From positions 39,822 through 103,821 of the forward strand of contig SUSU01000003.1 of the NCBI GenBank assembly GCA_015063225.1: a stretch of DNA of 64,000 nt, read 5' to 3'. The notes beneath the pieces were generated by a model that had not been told where the DNA came from, ran no database searches, and was given only the letters and a program-made list of their open reading frames with translations. The stretch comes from Thermoplasmata archaeon (GTDB lineage Archaea > Thermoplasmatota > Thermoplasmata > Methanomassiliicoccales > Methanomethylophilaceae). The translations under genes were made by a program, and so were the position numbers. Below, one piece after another: positions 24,459-32,837 of the stretch (the stretch's first letter is position 1; each line of letters begins with the position of its first letter).

Positions 24459-25496
24459 ATGGAAGGAAGAAGGGACGGCTGGCCGGTGCCCGCCGACGAC
24501 GAACCGATTGCCTGGATTCGCGGCATATTGGAATCATCGGAACGTCCCTCCCATGCCCTCGACCCCATCTGCGGCTCCGGACAGGTGCTGTACGAGTTCG
24601 GGAAGAAGGGATGGAAATGCACGGGCATGGAGGCGGACCCCCTCCTCCGCTGGATCGCATCCGTCAGGTCCTACCGTTTCCGCCCTGACGCCGCGGAGTT
24701 CGTCGGTTATGCCTGGGAGAGGGTCGCCGACGACGTGTTCTGGGAGAGCGAGGTGTACATCGTACCCGAGGTCCCCGGCACGATTTCCTACGGTGAGGTC
24801 ACCACGGATTTCCTCAGGAGGGTCCGCAGGCAGATCGACAGGGAGAGCGACGAGGGTATCAACTCGCTCCTCAAGGCCGCGTTCCTGATCTCGCTCCCTG
24901 AGATGGCGGGTGACGACTCCTCCTTCGACGACCGCAAGGGGATGAACATCTACAGCAGCCGCCTGGCGGAGGTCAAGGGAAATCTGAACCCCAATTCCGA
25001 GATCACTCAGACCGTGCACCTCTGCGATTCCCGCGACATCCCGTACACACTCCGCAACTCCTACGACATGGTTGTTAGTGTGCTCCCTCCCATTGGAAAG
25101 GCTCCGGACGCGGAACTCCGCAGGACCATGAGCCAGTGGATGGGATTTAGCGATATGGTACGCCGTGACGAGATGTCCGTGGGGTGTCCTCTGGGGGATG
25201 AGGGACCGTTCTTCGAGGCTCACGCCGTCAAGAGCTTCTCCGACGACCTCCCCATGGAGACCGCCGATGACAAATTGGTCCACAAATGGTTCTCCGACAT
25301 GGTCTCGGTGGCCTCGATGATGAAAGGGGTCATGAGCAGCAGATGCACCGCATACTTCCTCGCTCCCGACGAGACCGTCGGCGGCAGGAACATCGACAAG
25401 GCCGGGATCCTGGCGGGAGCGATCTCCGAGATGGGGCTGTCTGCGGATACCGAGGGTTCCGGCGGATCGAAGTGCGTCAGGTTCGGACATCAGTAA
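24459..25496 (+). CDS. Methyltransferase-like protein with degenerate motif IV
   Basis: 345 residues with a Rossmann methyltransferase start: DPICGSGQVLYEFGKKGW (about residues 40-57) matches motif I of the DPxCGSG nucleic-acid methylases, followed by an acidic GMEAD. In the usual place of the catalytic (D/N/S)PPY it reads VVSVLPPIGK (about residues 206-215). The middle has an insertion with little similarity to anything I know. It may be an RNA or DNA methylase with altered chemistry, or inactive. It lies on the opposite strand between two ilvB copies. A TATA-like GTTATAATAC (24427-24436) and GAGG precede the ATG. Confidence 0.5.
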   Translation: MEGRRDGWPVPADDEPIAWIRGILESSERPSHALDPICGSGQVLYEFGKKGWKCTGMEADPLLRWIASVRSYRFRPDAAEFVGYAWERVADDVFWESEVYIVPEVPGTISYGEVTTDFLRRVRRQIDRESDEGINSLLKAAFLISLPEMAGDDSSFDDRKGMNIYSSRLAEVKGNLNPNSEITQTVHLCDSRDIPYTLRNSYDMVVSVLPPIGKAPDAELRRTMSQWMGFSDMVRRDEMSVGCPLGDEGPFFEAHAVKSFSDDLPMETADDKLVHKWFSDMVSVASMMKGVMSSRCTAYFLAPDETVGGRNIDKAGILAGAISEMGLSADTEGSGGSKCVRFGHQ

Positions 25497-27151
25497 GGGC
25501 ATCTTCCCTTGACGATGGGCACGGACGGGTTCTGGAGGATCATCGGGCAGATGTCCTCCTCCGGGTCGGTGTGGATGTCCACGAGGCAGGTCCTGTCGCA
25601 GTTCATGGCCTGCTTCAGGGCATCGGCGATCTCGCCGGACTTCTCCACGCGAATGCCCTCGCACCCGAACGACTCGGCCACCTTGACGAAATCGGGGTCG
25701 GGGTTCAGGTTGACTCCGGAGTACCTCTTGTCCCAGAACAGCTTCTGCCACTGCCTGACCATCCCGAGCCATCCGTTGTTGAGCAGGACGATGGTGACGG
25801 GGATGTCCTCCGCTATGGAGGTGGCGAGTTCCTGGATGACCATCTGGAGGCCTCCGTCCCCGACGATGGTCATGACCTTGGAGTCGGGTTTCGCTATCTT
25901 CGCGCCCATGGCCGCGGGCAGGCCGAAGCCCATGGTGCCGAAGGAACCGGAGGTGATGAACTGGCGGGGGCGCCTGATGTCGAGGCAGTGCATGGACCAC
26001 ATCTGGTTCTGCCCCACGTCGGTGGTGACGATGACGTCCCCGTCCAGGAGCTTGTTGATCTCCTTCATGACGGTCTGGGGGAGGATCGGGTGGCCCTCGA
26101 AGTTGAACCCGCAGTCGCATCTCTTCCTGAGGCCGGCGACCTTGTCGTCCCACTCGGAGTGCATGTTGGTGTAACCCTTGAGAGCGTCCAGCAGGGCCTT
26201 TGTGCCGACCTTGGCGTCAGCGAGGATGTTCACGCCGTCTCTGTCGCTCTTTCCGAACTGGGTGGGGTCGGCGTCGATGTGGACGACCTTGCACTTCTCC
26301 CCGGGCTTGGTGTGGGGGTTGTAGGTGCGGTCGGAGAACTTCGTGCCTATGGCGATGATGAGGTCGGAGTCCTTCATGGCGTCGTAGGAGCACATCCTCC
26401 CGTGCATGCCGAGCGGGCCGAGGCATAGGGGATGCGAGCTGGGGATGACGCCGAGGGACATCAGCGTGGTGATGACCGGGATGTTGCAGAACTCGGCGAG
26501 CCTGAGGACCTCGGCGGAAGCGCCCATGGCCCCTCCTCCAACCAGGAGTATGGGCTTCTGGCTCTTCTTGATCATATCGGCCGCGGCGGGGATGCCGGAG
26601 AGGTCGCTGACCGGGAGCTTGACGCCGTAGTCCTTGGTGAGGTACTCGTCGGGGATGTCCGCGCTGAGCTGGTCCGTGGGCATGTCGATGTGCACGGGCC
26701 CGGGCCTGCCGGACTGACAGATCTTCCAACCCTCGTCGATGGCATGGGGGAGCCTCTCGGGGTCGAGGACGCGGAAGTTGTGCTTGGTGACGGGCATCAT
26801 CAGGGAGTAGGAGTCCACCTCCTGGAATGCTTCCGCGCCGAGGAAAGAGGTGCCCACCTGCCCGGTCAGGGCGATCATGGGGACGGAATCCGCGTAGGCG
26901 GTGGCGATCCCGGTGACGAGGTTTGTGGTGCCGGGTCCGGACGTGGCGAGGCAGACGCCGGGGTTGCCCGTGGCGCGGGCGTATCCGTCGGCCATGTGGG
27001 CGGCGCACTGTTCGTGCCTGACGAGGACGTGCCTGATGTCCGAATCTATGAATGAATCGTAAATGGGGATGACGGTAGCGCCGGGGTATCCGAAGACGGT
27101 GGTCACACCGCGGTCTCCCAGCATCTTCAGCAATGCGTCAGAACCCTTCAT
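25490..27151 (-). CDS. ilvB: Acetolactate synthase catalytic subunit, copy 2
   Basis: Same family as the gene at 22736-24400 and similar along the whole length, including long identical runs such as GGLQMVIQELAT and LNNGWLGMVRQWQKLFW. Catalytic Glu in VRHEQCAAHMADGYARA; cofactor motif GDGGLQMVIQ to LLNNGW. 553 residues. A TATA-like CTTATAAAAAATG (27168-27180) lies about 25 bases before the ATG at 27151, so the mRNA is probably leaderless. The 3' end overlaps the convergent methyltransferase-like gene by 7 bases. One copy may prefer 2-oxobutyrate; this cannot be read from sequence. Confidence 0.92.
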   Translation of the reverse strand: MKGSDALLKMLGDRGVTTVFGYPGATVIPIYDSFIDSDIRHVLVRHEQCAAHMADGYARATGNPGVCLATSGPGTTNLVTGIATAYADSVPMIALTGQVGTSFLGAEAFQEVDSYSLMMPVTKHNFRVLDPERLPHAIDEGWKICQSGRPGPVHIDMPTDQLSADIPDEYLTKDYGVKLPVSDLSGIPAAADMIKKSQKPILLVGGGAMGASAEVLRLAEFCNIPVITTLMSLGVIPSSHPLCLGPLGMHGRMCSYDAMKDSDLIIAIGTKFSDRTYNPHTKPGEKCKVVHIDADPTQFGKSDRDGVNILADAKVGTKALLDALKGYTNMHSEWDDKVAGLRKRCDCGFNFEGHPILPQTVMKEINKLLDGDVIVTTDVGQNQMWSMHCLDIRRPRQFITSGSFGTMGFGLPAAMGAKIAKPDSKVMTIVGDGGLQMVIQELATSIAEDIPVTIVLLNNGWLGMVRQWQKLFWDKRYSGVNLNPDPDFVKVAESFGCEGIRVEKSGEIADALKQAMNCDRTCLVDIHTDPEEDICPMILQNPSVPIVKGRCPY

Positions 27152-27204
27152 GCTCTACCGTATTGTCGCATTTTTTATAAGAGGTCGTACAAAAAACGGC
27201 ATAT

Positions 27205-28443
27205 TCACGCGTTCGGGACGGCGAACCCGTGTTTGAACTTGTCATATTCGTCGGCGGGGATCTCCCCGATGAGCCATCCTACGGAGGTGGTCTCGCCGTA
27301 GTAATAGGGGACCTGAACGGCCTCTTCCCCCTCGCCGACGGTGATCTTCCAACCAACGACGTCGGGCTCCACGCTGCTGCTGTAGGTCCTGCTCGCCTTG
27401 AAGTCCTCCAGGTAGACGCCCGCCCCCATGTGGTCATCGAAGAGGAACAGGGCGGTGTCGTAACCCATGTAGGACGCGATGGCGCAGAAGAGTATGGACG
27501 AGTCCTCGCAGTCCCCGCCGGAGAGGAACAGCGTCTCCAGGGGGAACTGCCAATACTCCCCGGTCCCGTGGACGTCGGAGTCGTAGGCGTACGGGATGGT
27601 CTGCACGAAGGAGAGGATGACGTTCGCCACGTACTGTCCGTCCTTCCCGGCCGTCTTGCTGGAGATGTAGTCCGCGATCTGCTTGATGTACTTGTCCTGG
27701 ACATCGTCGTACCTCACGAAGGAGAGGTCATGGGCGAGGTCCTCGTCGGAACCGTCGCGGTTGGTGTAGTAGCACATGCGCTCATCCTCATCGTAGATGT
27801 CCGCATAGTGGAGATAATCGGAGTAGAGTATGGACAGTTCGAGTTTGTAATTCTGTCCGGAAGGGGTCTTGAACCATTTGCGGAAGAAGCTGAAGACGGG
27901 TTCCGTTTCGGTGTTGTAGGACCATTCGTACTCGATATCTATCTCTCCGTCGACGAGGACCTTCGAGCATCTGTGGACGTCTCCGGAAACGTAGGTGACC
28001 ACATACATGCCCGGGGAGGCGAAGACCGCGATGGTGCCTTCGGTATCCGGGCTGCTCCCGTCATAGTCGGATTTGCCGACCGTGAACGTACCTTCCCCCG
28101 ACACGGACATCAGGAGTGTAAGGTCGGTCTCCGTATCGAGGTCCGTGGTCAGATACGATTTTGTGAACGCGTACACCACATCCCCCTTGTCGAAGAAGGC
28201 GGTGTACTCTGTAGAATTGGAGAGGAGGCGGCCATTCCCGTCGTACCATCCGCCGAATTCGGTATCCTCGTCCACATCGGCTTCCAGAGTGGTGGTGCCC
28301 ATCATCCCTCCCGAAACCTTGGCGGAGATGCCTTCATCGGTGTAGACGGTGATGTCCGTGGTGCCTGGGATCATGACGATGGCGACGAACACGGCCGCTG
28401 CGGCGGCGATTATCACTGCTACGGCGACCGATGCCTTGTCCAT
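27205..28443 (-). CDS. Secreted or membrane-anchored transglutaminase-like protein
   Basis: 412 residues. Residues about 5-25 are one hydrophobic segment with the rest probably outside the cell. A short Listeria-Bacteroides-type repeat (FGGWYDGNGRLL, about 63-74) is followed by a beta-rich region. The C-terminal third has a transglutaminase/protease-like core: the Cys in LSGGDCEDSSILFCA (about 305-319) and a His in FDDHMGAG about 20 residues on. Such proteins cleave or cross-link peptides at the cell surface; activity is unproven. It stands alone on the minus strand, next to the GAPDH promoter region. Confidence 0.7.
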   Translation of the reverse strand: MDKASVAVAVIIAAAAAVFVAIVMIPGTTDITVYTDEGISAKVSGGMMGTTTLEADVDEDTEFGGWYDGNGRLLSNSTEYTAFFDKGDVVYAFTKSYLTTDLDTETDLTLLMSVSGEGTFTVGKSDYDGSSPDTEGTIAVFASPGMYVVTYVSGDVHRCSKVLVDGEIDIEYEWSYNTETEPVFSFFRKWFKTPSGQNYKLELSILYSDYLHYADIYDEDERMCYYTNRDGSDEDLAHDLSFVRYDDVQDKYIKQIADYISSKTAGKDGQYVANVILSFVQTIPYAYDSDVHGTGEYWQFPLETLFLSGGDCEDSSILFCAIASYMGYDTALFLFDDHMGAGVYLEDFKASRTYSSSVEPDVVGWKITVGEGEEAVQVPYYYGETTSVGWLIGEIPADEYDKFKHGFAVPNA

Positions 28444-28606
28444 GTCCTCATCTCCGTTCCGGGCCGCCGGTCAGGGGCGGGCCAGCTGTCGGATATTGTG
28501 AATCAGCGGGCGGATTTAAAGAAAACGGATGTTGGTTTCATGATTCTGGCTCAATCGATTTGCGCCTTTTCACAACGGTTTCCGGGGTTTCCTTTCGCGC
28601 GCGATA

Positions 28607-28619
28607 CCTATAATATAGG
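28607..28619 (+). promoter_or_regulatory. TATA region of the GAPDH-PGK operon
   Basis: CCTATAATATAGG, a near-palindromic TATA element 26 bases before the GAPDH ATG. The rest of the spacer 28444-28606 shows no gene. Confidence 0.65.
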
Positions 28620-28644
28620 CAGTGGGTATTCGAGGTTGAATACC

Positions 28645-29658
28645 ATGGCCAAGATCAAGGTAGCAGTCAACGGTTACGGAACCATCGGCAAGCGTGTCGC
28701 TTACGCCGTCAGCAAGCAGGATGACATGGAGATCGTCGGAATCTCCAAGACCCGCCCCAACTTCGAGGCCAGGGATGCCGCCAACCGCGGTTTCCCCATC
28801 TACGTGCCCGCCGAGTCCGTCGAGGCCTTCCAGAAGGCCGGGATCGCCACCAAGGGTACCGTCGACGACATGATCGCCGCCGCGGACATCATCGTGGACT
28901 GCACCCCCGGAACCCTCGGCCCCGAGTACAAGGCCAAATACCAGGCCGCCGGGAAGAAGGCCATATTCCAGGGCGGCGAGGAGCACGGTCTCACCGGACT
29001 CTCCTTCAACTCCACTGCCAACTACCAGGAGTCCTGGGGCGCCCAGCTGTCCCGCGTCGTCAGCTGCAACACCACCGGTCTTCTGAGGACCCTCACTCTC
29101 CTCGATAGGGAGTACAAGATCGTCAATGCCTACGTCACCATCGTCCGCCGCGCCGCCGATCCCGGGGACTCCAAGACCGGGCCCATCAACGCCCTCGAGC
29201 CCTCCGTATCCCTGCCTACCCACCACGGCACCGACGTGAAGAGCGTCCTCCCCTGGCTGGACATCACCTCGATGGCCATCAAGAGCCCCACCACCCTCAT
29301 GCACATCCAGACCGTCGTCGCCAAGCTCAGTCGCGAGGTCTCCACAGAGGAGGTCGTCGACCTCTTCTCCAAGGCCCCCCGCGTGCGCCTCGTCTCCTCC
29401 AAGGACGGCATCAAATCCACCGCCCAGATCATGGAGATGGCCCGCGACCTCGGCAGGGACCGCTCCGACATGTACGAGATCGTCGTCTGGAAGGACGGCA
29501 TCAAGGTCGTCGGTGACACCCTGTACTACTATCAGGCCGTCCACCAGGAGTCCGATGTCATCCCCGAGAACGTGGACTGCATCAGGTCCATGTGCAAGGC
29601 AATGCCCGGACCCGAATCCGTCGCCAAGACCAACGCCACCCTCGGGATCGACCACTGA
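28645..29658 (+). CDS. gapB: Glyceraldehyde-3-phosphate dehydrogenase, archaeal type II
   Basis: Phosphorylating NAD(P)-dependent GAPDH of the archaeal type; in a methanogen mainly gluconeogenic. Seen: nucleotide loop VNGYGTIGKRVA (residues 6-17), catalytic Cys in VVSCNTTGLLRTL (about 140), VRRAADPGDSKTGPINA and the PTHHGTDV region. 337 residues, normal. GAGG lies 9 bases before the ATG. The pgk reading frame begins within a few bases of the stop, so GAPDH and PGK form an operon. Codons are strongly C/G-ending, suggesting high expression. Confidence 0.95.
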   Translation: MAKIKVAVNGYGTIGKRVAYAVSKQDDMEIVGISKTRPNFEARDAANRGFPIYVPAESVEAFQKAGIATKGTVDDMIAAADIIVDCTPGTLGPEYKAKYQAAGKKAIFQGGEEHGLTGLSFNSTANYQESWGAQLSRVVSCNTTGLLRTLTLLDREYKIVNAYVTIVRRAADPGDSKTGPINALEPSVSLPTHHGTDVKSVLPWLDITSMAIKSPTTLMHIQTVVAKLSREVSTEEVVDLFSKAPRVRLVSSKDGIKSTAQIMEMARDLGRDRSDMYEIVVWKDGIKVVGDTLYYYQAVHQESDVIPENVDCIRSMCKAMPGPESVAKTNATLGIDH

Positions 29659-29712
29659 GGTGTTAAGACGGCCTTCAACGGACTCGGGGATTTCAACTTC
29701 AAAGGAAAGAGG

Positions 29713-30897
29713 GTGCTCCTCAGGGTGGACATCAACTGTCCCATGGAGAAGGGCAGCCTCAAGATCATCAACGACTCCCGTGTGAGGGCCATCGTCCCCA
29801 CCGTCCGCGAGCTCATCGGCAAGAAGGCGAGACTCGTCATCCTCGCCCACCAGTCCCGTAAGGGCAAGTGGGACTTCACCGATCTGTCCCGCCACGCCGG
29901 CCTGCTCTCCCGCAACCTCGGGGTCCCAGTGAAGTACGTCGACGACGTCATCGGGGACGAGGCCAAGAAGGCCATCGAGGCCGTCGGTGACGGGGAGGTC
30001 CTCCTTCTCGGCAACGTCCGCGGCATCGACTCCGAGAGCAAGAACCTGCCCATGGAGGAGCACGCGAAGGGTGAGATCGTCACCGCCCTGGCTCCCTTGT
30101 TCGATTACTATGTTTGCGACGCCTTCGGCGCCGCCCACCGCTCCCAGGCCTCCCTGGTCGGTTTCGAGGCGGTCCTGCCCTCCGCGTCCGGACGCCTCAT
30201 GGCCAAGGAGATCTACGCGCTCGAGACCATCTTCAACACCCCCAGACGCCCCTCTGTGTTCATCCTCGGAGGAGCGAAGTTCGACGACGTCCCCCACATG
30301 ATCGACAGCGTCCTCGGTTCCGGCCGTGCCGACACCGTCATCGTCGTGGGACTTGCCGGGAACGCGTTCCTCGCTTCCAGGGGAGTCGACATCGGCGAAG
30401 CGTCCCGCGCACCTCTGCAGGAGGACCTCACCGAGGAGAACTTCAAGAACGCCCAGGCGGTCATGGCCAAATACGGCGCCAGGATCATCCTGCCCTCCGA
30501 TGTGGCCGTCGAGATCGACGGGAAGAGGGTCAGCATCAGCGTCGGCGACATGGCGAACGCCCCCGCTGCCCTGGACATTGGCGACGAGTCCGCCGAGAAG
30601 TTCCGCAAGGTCATCGAGGGTTCCAAGACCTCCTTCATGTCCGGTCCCGCCGGCATGTTCGAGAAGCCCGGGTTCGAGAAGGGCACCAAGGCCATCATGC
30701 AGGCCATGGTCGACTCCAAGGGATTCGCTGTCCTCGGAGGCGGACACACCTCCGCCGCCGCGGAGAGGTTCGACCTCGCCGATTCCATGTCCTACGTCAG
30801 CACCGGCGGAGGCGCGCTCGAGACCTTCCTGCTCGGGGAGTCCCTGCCCGTTATCGACGCCCTCACCTACTCCGCCGAGAAGTTCGGTAAGAACTGA
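29713..30897 (+). CDS. pgk: Phosphoglycerate kinase
   Basis: Interconverts 1,3-bisphosphoglycerate and 3-phosphoglycerate with ADP/ATP. Seen: LLRVDINCPM (substrate site), HQSRKG, NVRG, FGAAHRSQASLVGFE, and the C-terminal nucleotide region GGGHTSAAAERF. The first standard start in frame is GTG 29713, which I use. However, family-like sequence (DFNFKGKRVLLRVD) extends in frame back to at least 29689 and the frame is open to 29659, with GAGGTG at 29657-29662 but no ATG, GTG or TTG between. Translation probably begins upstream at a non-standard codon. Confidence 0.9.
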   Translation: MLLRVDINCPMEKGSLKIINDSRVRAIVPTVRELIGKKARLVILAHQSRKGKWDFTDLSRHAGLLSRNLGVPVKYVDDVIGDEAKKAIEAVGDGEVLLLGNVRGIDSESKNLPMEEHAKGEIVTALAPLFDYYVCDAFGAAHRSQASLVGFEAVLPSASGRLMAKEIYALETIFNTPRRPSVFILGGAKFDDVPHMIDSVLGSGRADTVIVVGLAGNAFLASRGVDIGEASRAPLQEDLTEENFKNAQAVMAKYGARIILPSDVAVEIDGKRVSISVGDMANAPAALDIGDESAEKFRKVIEGSKTSFMSGPAGMFEKPGFEKGTKAIMQAMVDSKGFAVLGGGHTSAAAERFDLADSMSYVSTGGGALETFLLGESLPVIDALTYSAEKFGKN

Positions 30898-30910
30898 TCC
30901 CAAACACCAC

Positions 30911-30936
30911 GGGCCGCATCGCGGCCCTTCTCTTTT
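30911..30936 (+). terminator. Terminator after pgk
   Basis: GGGCCGC and GCGGCCC around ATC (30911-30927), followed by TTCTCTTTT. Confidence 0.8.
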
Positions 30937-30942
30937 ACTTGG

Positions 30943-30977
30943 AAAAAACAAGAGTTGCCGGGGCTTTCGGCCCCGGC
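30943..30977 (-). terminator. Terminator after the ABC importer operon
   Basis: GCCGGGGC (30957-30964) pairs with GCCCCGGC (30970-30977); read on the minus strand it is followed by a TTTTTT tract near 30943-30948. It lies just past the ATPase stop at 31001. Confidence 0.75.
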
Positions 30978-31000
30978 GGGGGAAGATCATCGAAAGGGTT

Positions 31001-31804
31001 TCAGAAGGCGTCGCTGCCGATGTACTTCTTGGGCAGGATGTACAGTTCGCCGTCGCGGTCGAGGCCGACGGAGGAACTGACCTCGTAGACGTCCTCGATC
31101 AGCTTCTCGGTGATGACCTTCTTGGGGTCCCCGACGACCACGAGCTCTCCCTTCTTCATGATGATGCAGAGGTCGCAGTATCTCGCCATCAGGGAGATGT
31201 CGTGCTCGGCGACGAGGATGGTCATGTCCTGCTTGACCATGGCCTTGAGGTACTCCATGACATCGAGTTTGTACTTCATGTCGAGGTGCGAGGTGGGCTC
31301 GTCGACCAGCATGAGCCTGGGCTGCTGGACGTACGCCTTGGCGATCAGCACCCTCTGCCTCTCTCCCGAGGAGAGCATGTTCAGGGGGCGGTCCTGGAGA
31401 TGAGCCACACCGAACTTCTCGAGGGTCTTGATGACCAGCGTCTCGTCCTCCTCGGTCTCCCACCACATGTTCTGCAGGTAGGGGTAGCGGCCGAGCATGA
31501 CGGTCTCGAACACCGTCAGTCCGAAGGACGCGGTCATCTCTGCGGGCACGTTGGAAACGAGCCTCGCCACCTGCGCGGGGGTCATGGGCAGGACCGACTT
31601 CCCGTCGATGAGGATGTCCCCGCTGGTGGGCTCGTGCATCTTGTTGATGCACCTCATCATGGTGGTCTTTCCGCACCCGTTGGGCCCTATGAGCCCTACC
31701 AGTTTTCCAGACGGGATCGAGAACGATATGTCCTTGTCCGCATGGAATCCATTATCGTACACCTTCTCGAGGTGCCTAATCTCCAACAACGGTACATCAT
31801 CCAT
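31001..31804 (-). CDS. ABC transporter ATPase, BtuD/FecE type
   Basis: The ATP-hydrolysing subunit of a cobalamin/iron-chelate type importer. Walker A GPNGCGKTT (about residues 40-48), signature LSSGERQRV (about 144-152), Walker B RLMLVDEPTSHLD (about 163-175), switch His in VAEHD (about 199). 267 residues. The ATG overlaps the upstream permease stop by 8 bases, so all four genes of the cluster are one operon. A terminator follows. The substrate (corrinoid, haem or siderophore) cannot be read from this subunit. Confidence 0.92.
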   Translation of the reverse strand: MDDVPLLEIRHLEKVYDNGFHADKDISFSIPSGKLVGLIGPNGCGKTTMMRCINKMHEPTSGDILIDGKSVLPMTPAQVARLVSNVPAEMTASFGLTVFETVMLGRYPYLQNMWWETEEDETLVIKTLEKFGVAHLQDRPLNMLSSGERQRVLIAKAYVQQPRLMLVDEPTSHLDMKYKLDVMEYLKAMVKQDMTILVAEHDISLMARYCDLCIIMKKGELVVVGDPKKVITEKLIEDVYEVSSSVGLDRDGELYILPKKYIGSDAF

Positions 31805-32837
31805 TGTACATCTTCCCCCTCTTCATGAGGAGATAGGCGAACACGGGTACGCCTATCAGTGTAGTGATGGCCCCGACCGGGAGTTCCTGCCCGATCAGGA
31901 TCATCCTTGCAAGCAGATCCGCCATCACCATCAGGAAACCTCCCATGGCGATGGAGGCGGGGAGGACCAGCCTGTGGTCCCCTCCGAATATCATGCGGCA
32001 CAGGTGCGGGACCACGAGGCCGACGAAGCCTATGATACCCACGAAAGCGACGCAGAAGGCCGTCAGGATGGAGGCGATGATGAGGATCAGTGCGTTGAAC
32101 CTCTTTACGTTGAGCCCCATCTGGGTGGCCTGGTCCTCACCCAGCAGGATGAGGTTGAGTTCCTTGGAATACCTGAGTATTATGACTGCGATGACCGCGG
32201 TCGGGATTATGATGAACGGCACGTGGGTCCACGTGACATCCTTGAAGGACCCGAACAGCCAGAGCAGCGAATTGGATACGTTGTCCCCGGAGAACACCAG
32301 CAGGATTGTCTGTATCGCACCGAAGATCAGTCCGACTATGACTCCCGACAGGACGTACGCGTTGGTGGTCCCGCCGGCCTTCTTGGTGAGGGCCATGGTG
32401 CAACCGAACGCCAGCAGGCCTCCGAAGATGGCGGCCACGGCGATGGTGTACGGGGAGTGGATCGACAGCAGTCCGAAGAACGTGAAGTTGAACGAGATGA
32501 CTGCGATAGCCAGCGTACCCGCTCCGGACGACACACCCATGATGTAGGGGTCGACCAGGGGGTTGCGGATGACCGCCTGATACGCGGCGCCGGCGACGGA
32601 CAGGCCGATACCGACACCGATGGCCGCCAGGAGCCTGGGCAGTCTCGTCTCGAAGATGTCGACGTCCCTGTAGTTGGTGGGTCCGACGAACAGGCCCACG
32701 ATTATCGACACGGTGATCAGCAGGGCGGCGAGCCCGAACAGGATGATCATCCTGCGCTTCTTCTTCGCGATATGCGTGGCGGCGCTGCCGTCCAGGAATC
32801 TGCCGAGGGATTCCGTGATGCCGTCGGTCTTAGTCAT
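31797..32837 (-). CDS. ABC importer permease, FecCD/BtuC family (stand-alone)
   Basis: 346-residue membrane permease with about ten helices. Family motifs: RLPRLLAAIGVGIGLSVAGA, YQAVIRNPLVDPYIMGVSSG, LGEDQATQMGLNVKRF (coupling-helix region) and FVGLVVPHLCRMIFGGDHR. The C-terminal half is closely similar to the C-terminal part of the neighbouring fusion permease, so the two are paralogues. BtuC-type permeases act as dimers; a heterodimer of this protein with the fusion permease is the natural inference. Its stop overlaps the ATPase start, and its start overlaps the fusion stop. Confidence 0.9.
   Translation of the reverse strand: MTKTDGITESLGRFLDGSAATHIAKKKRRMIILFGLAALLITVSIIVGLFVGPTNYRDVDIFETRLPRLLAAIGVGIGLSVAGAAYQAVIRNPLVDPYIMGVSSGAGTLAIAVISFNFTFFGLLSIHSPYTIAVAAIFGGLLAFGCTMALTKKAGGTTNAYVLSGVIVGLIFGAIQTILLVFSGDNVSNSLLWLFGSFKDVTWTHVPFIIIPTAVIAVIILRYSKELNLILLGEDQATQMGLNVKRFNALILIIASILTAFCVAFVGIIGFVGLVVPHLCRMIFGGDHRLVLPASIAMGGFLMVMADLLARMILIGQELPVGAITTLIGVPVFAYLLMKRGKMYNG

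Noticed and set aside
28570..30990. Antisense open frame of about 800 codons across GAPDH and pgk
   Set aside because: It is the complement of strongly C/G-ending codons; composition (Gly, Asp, Leu, Val) is that of a shadow frame and no family is recognisable.
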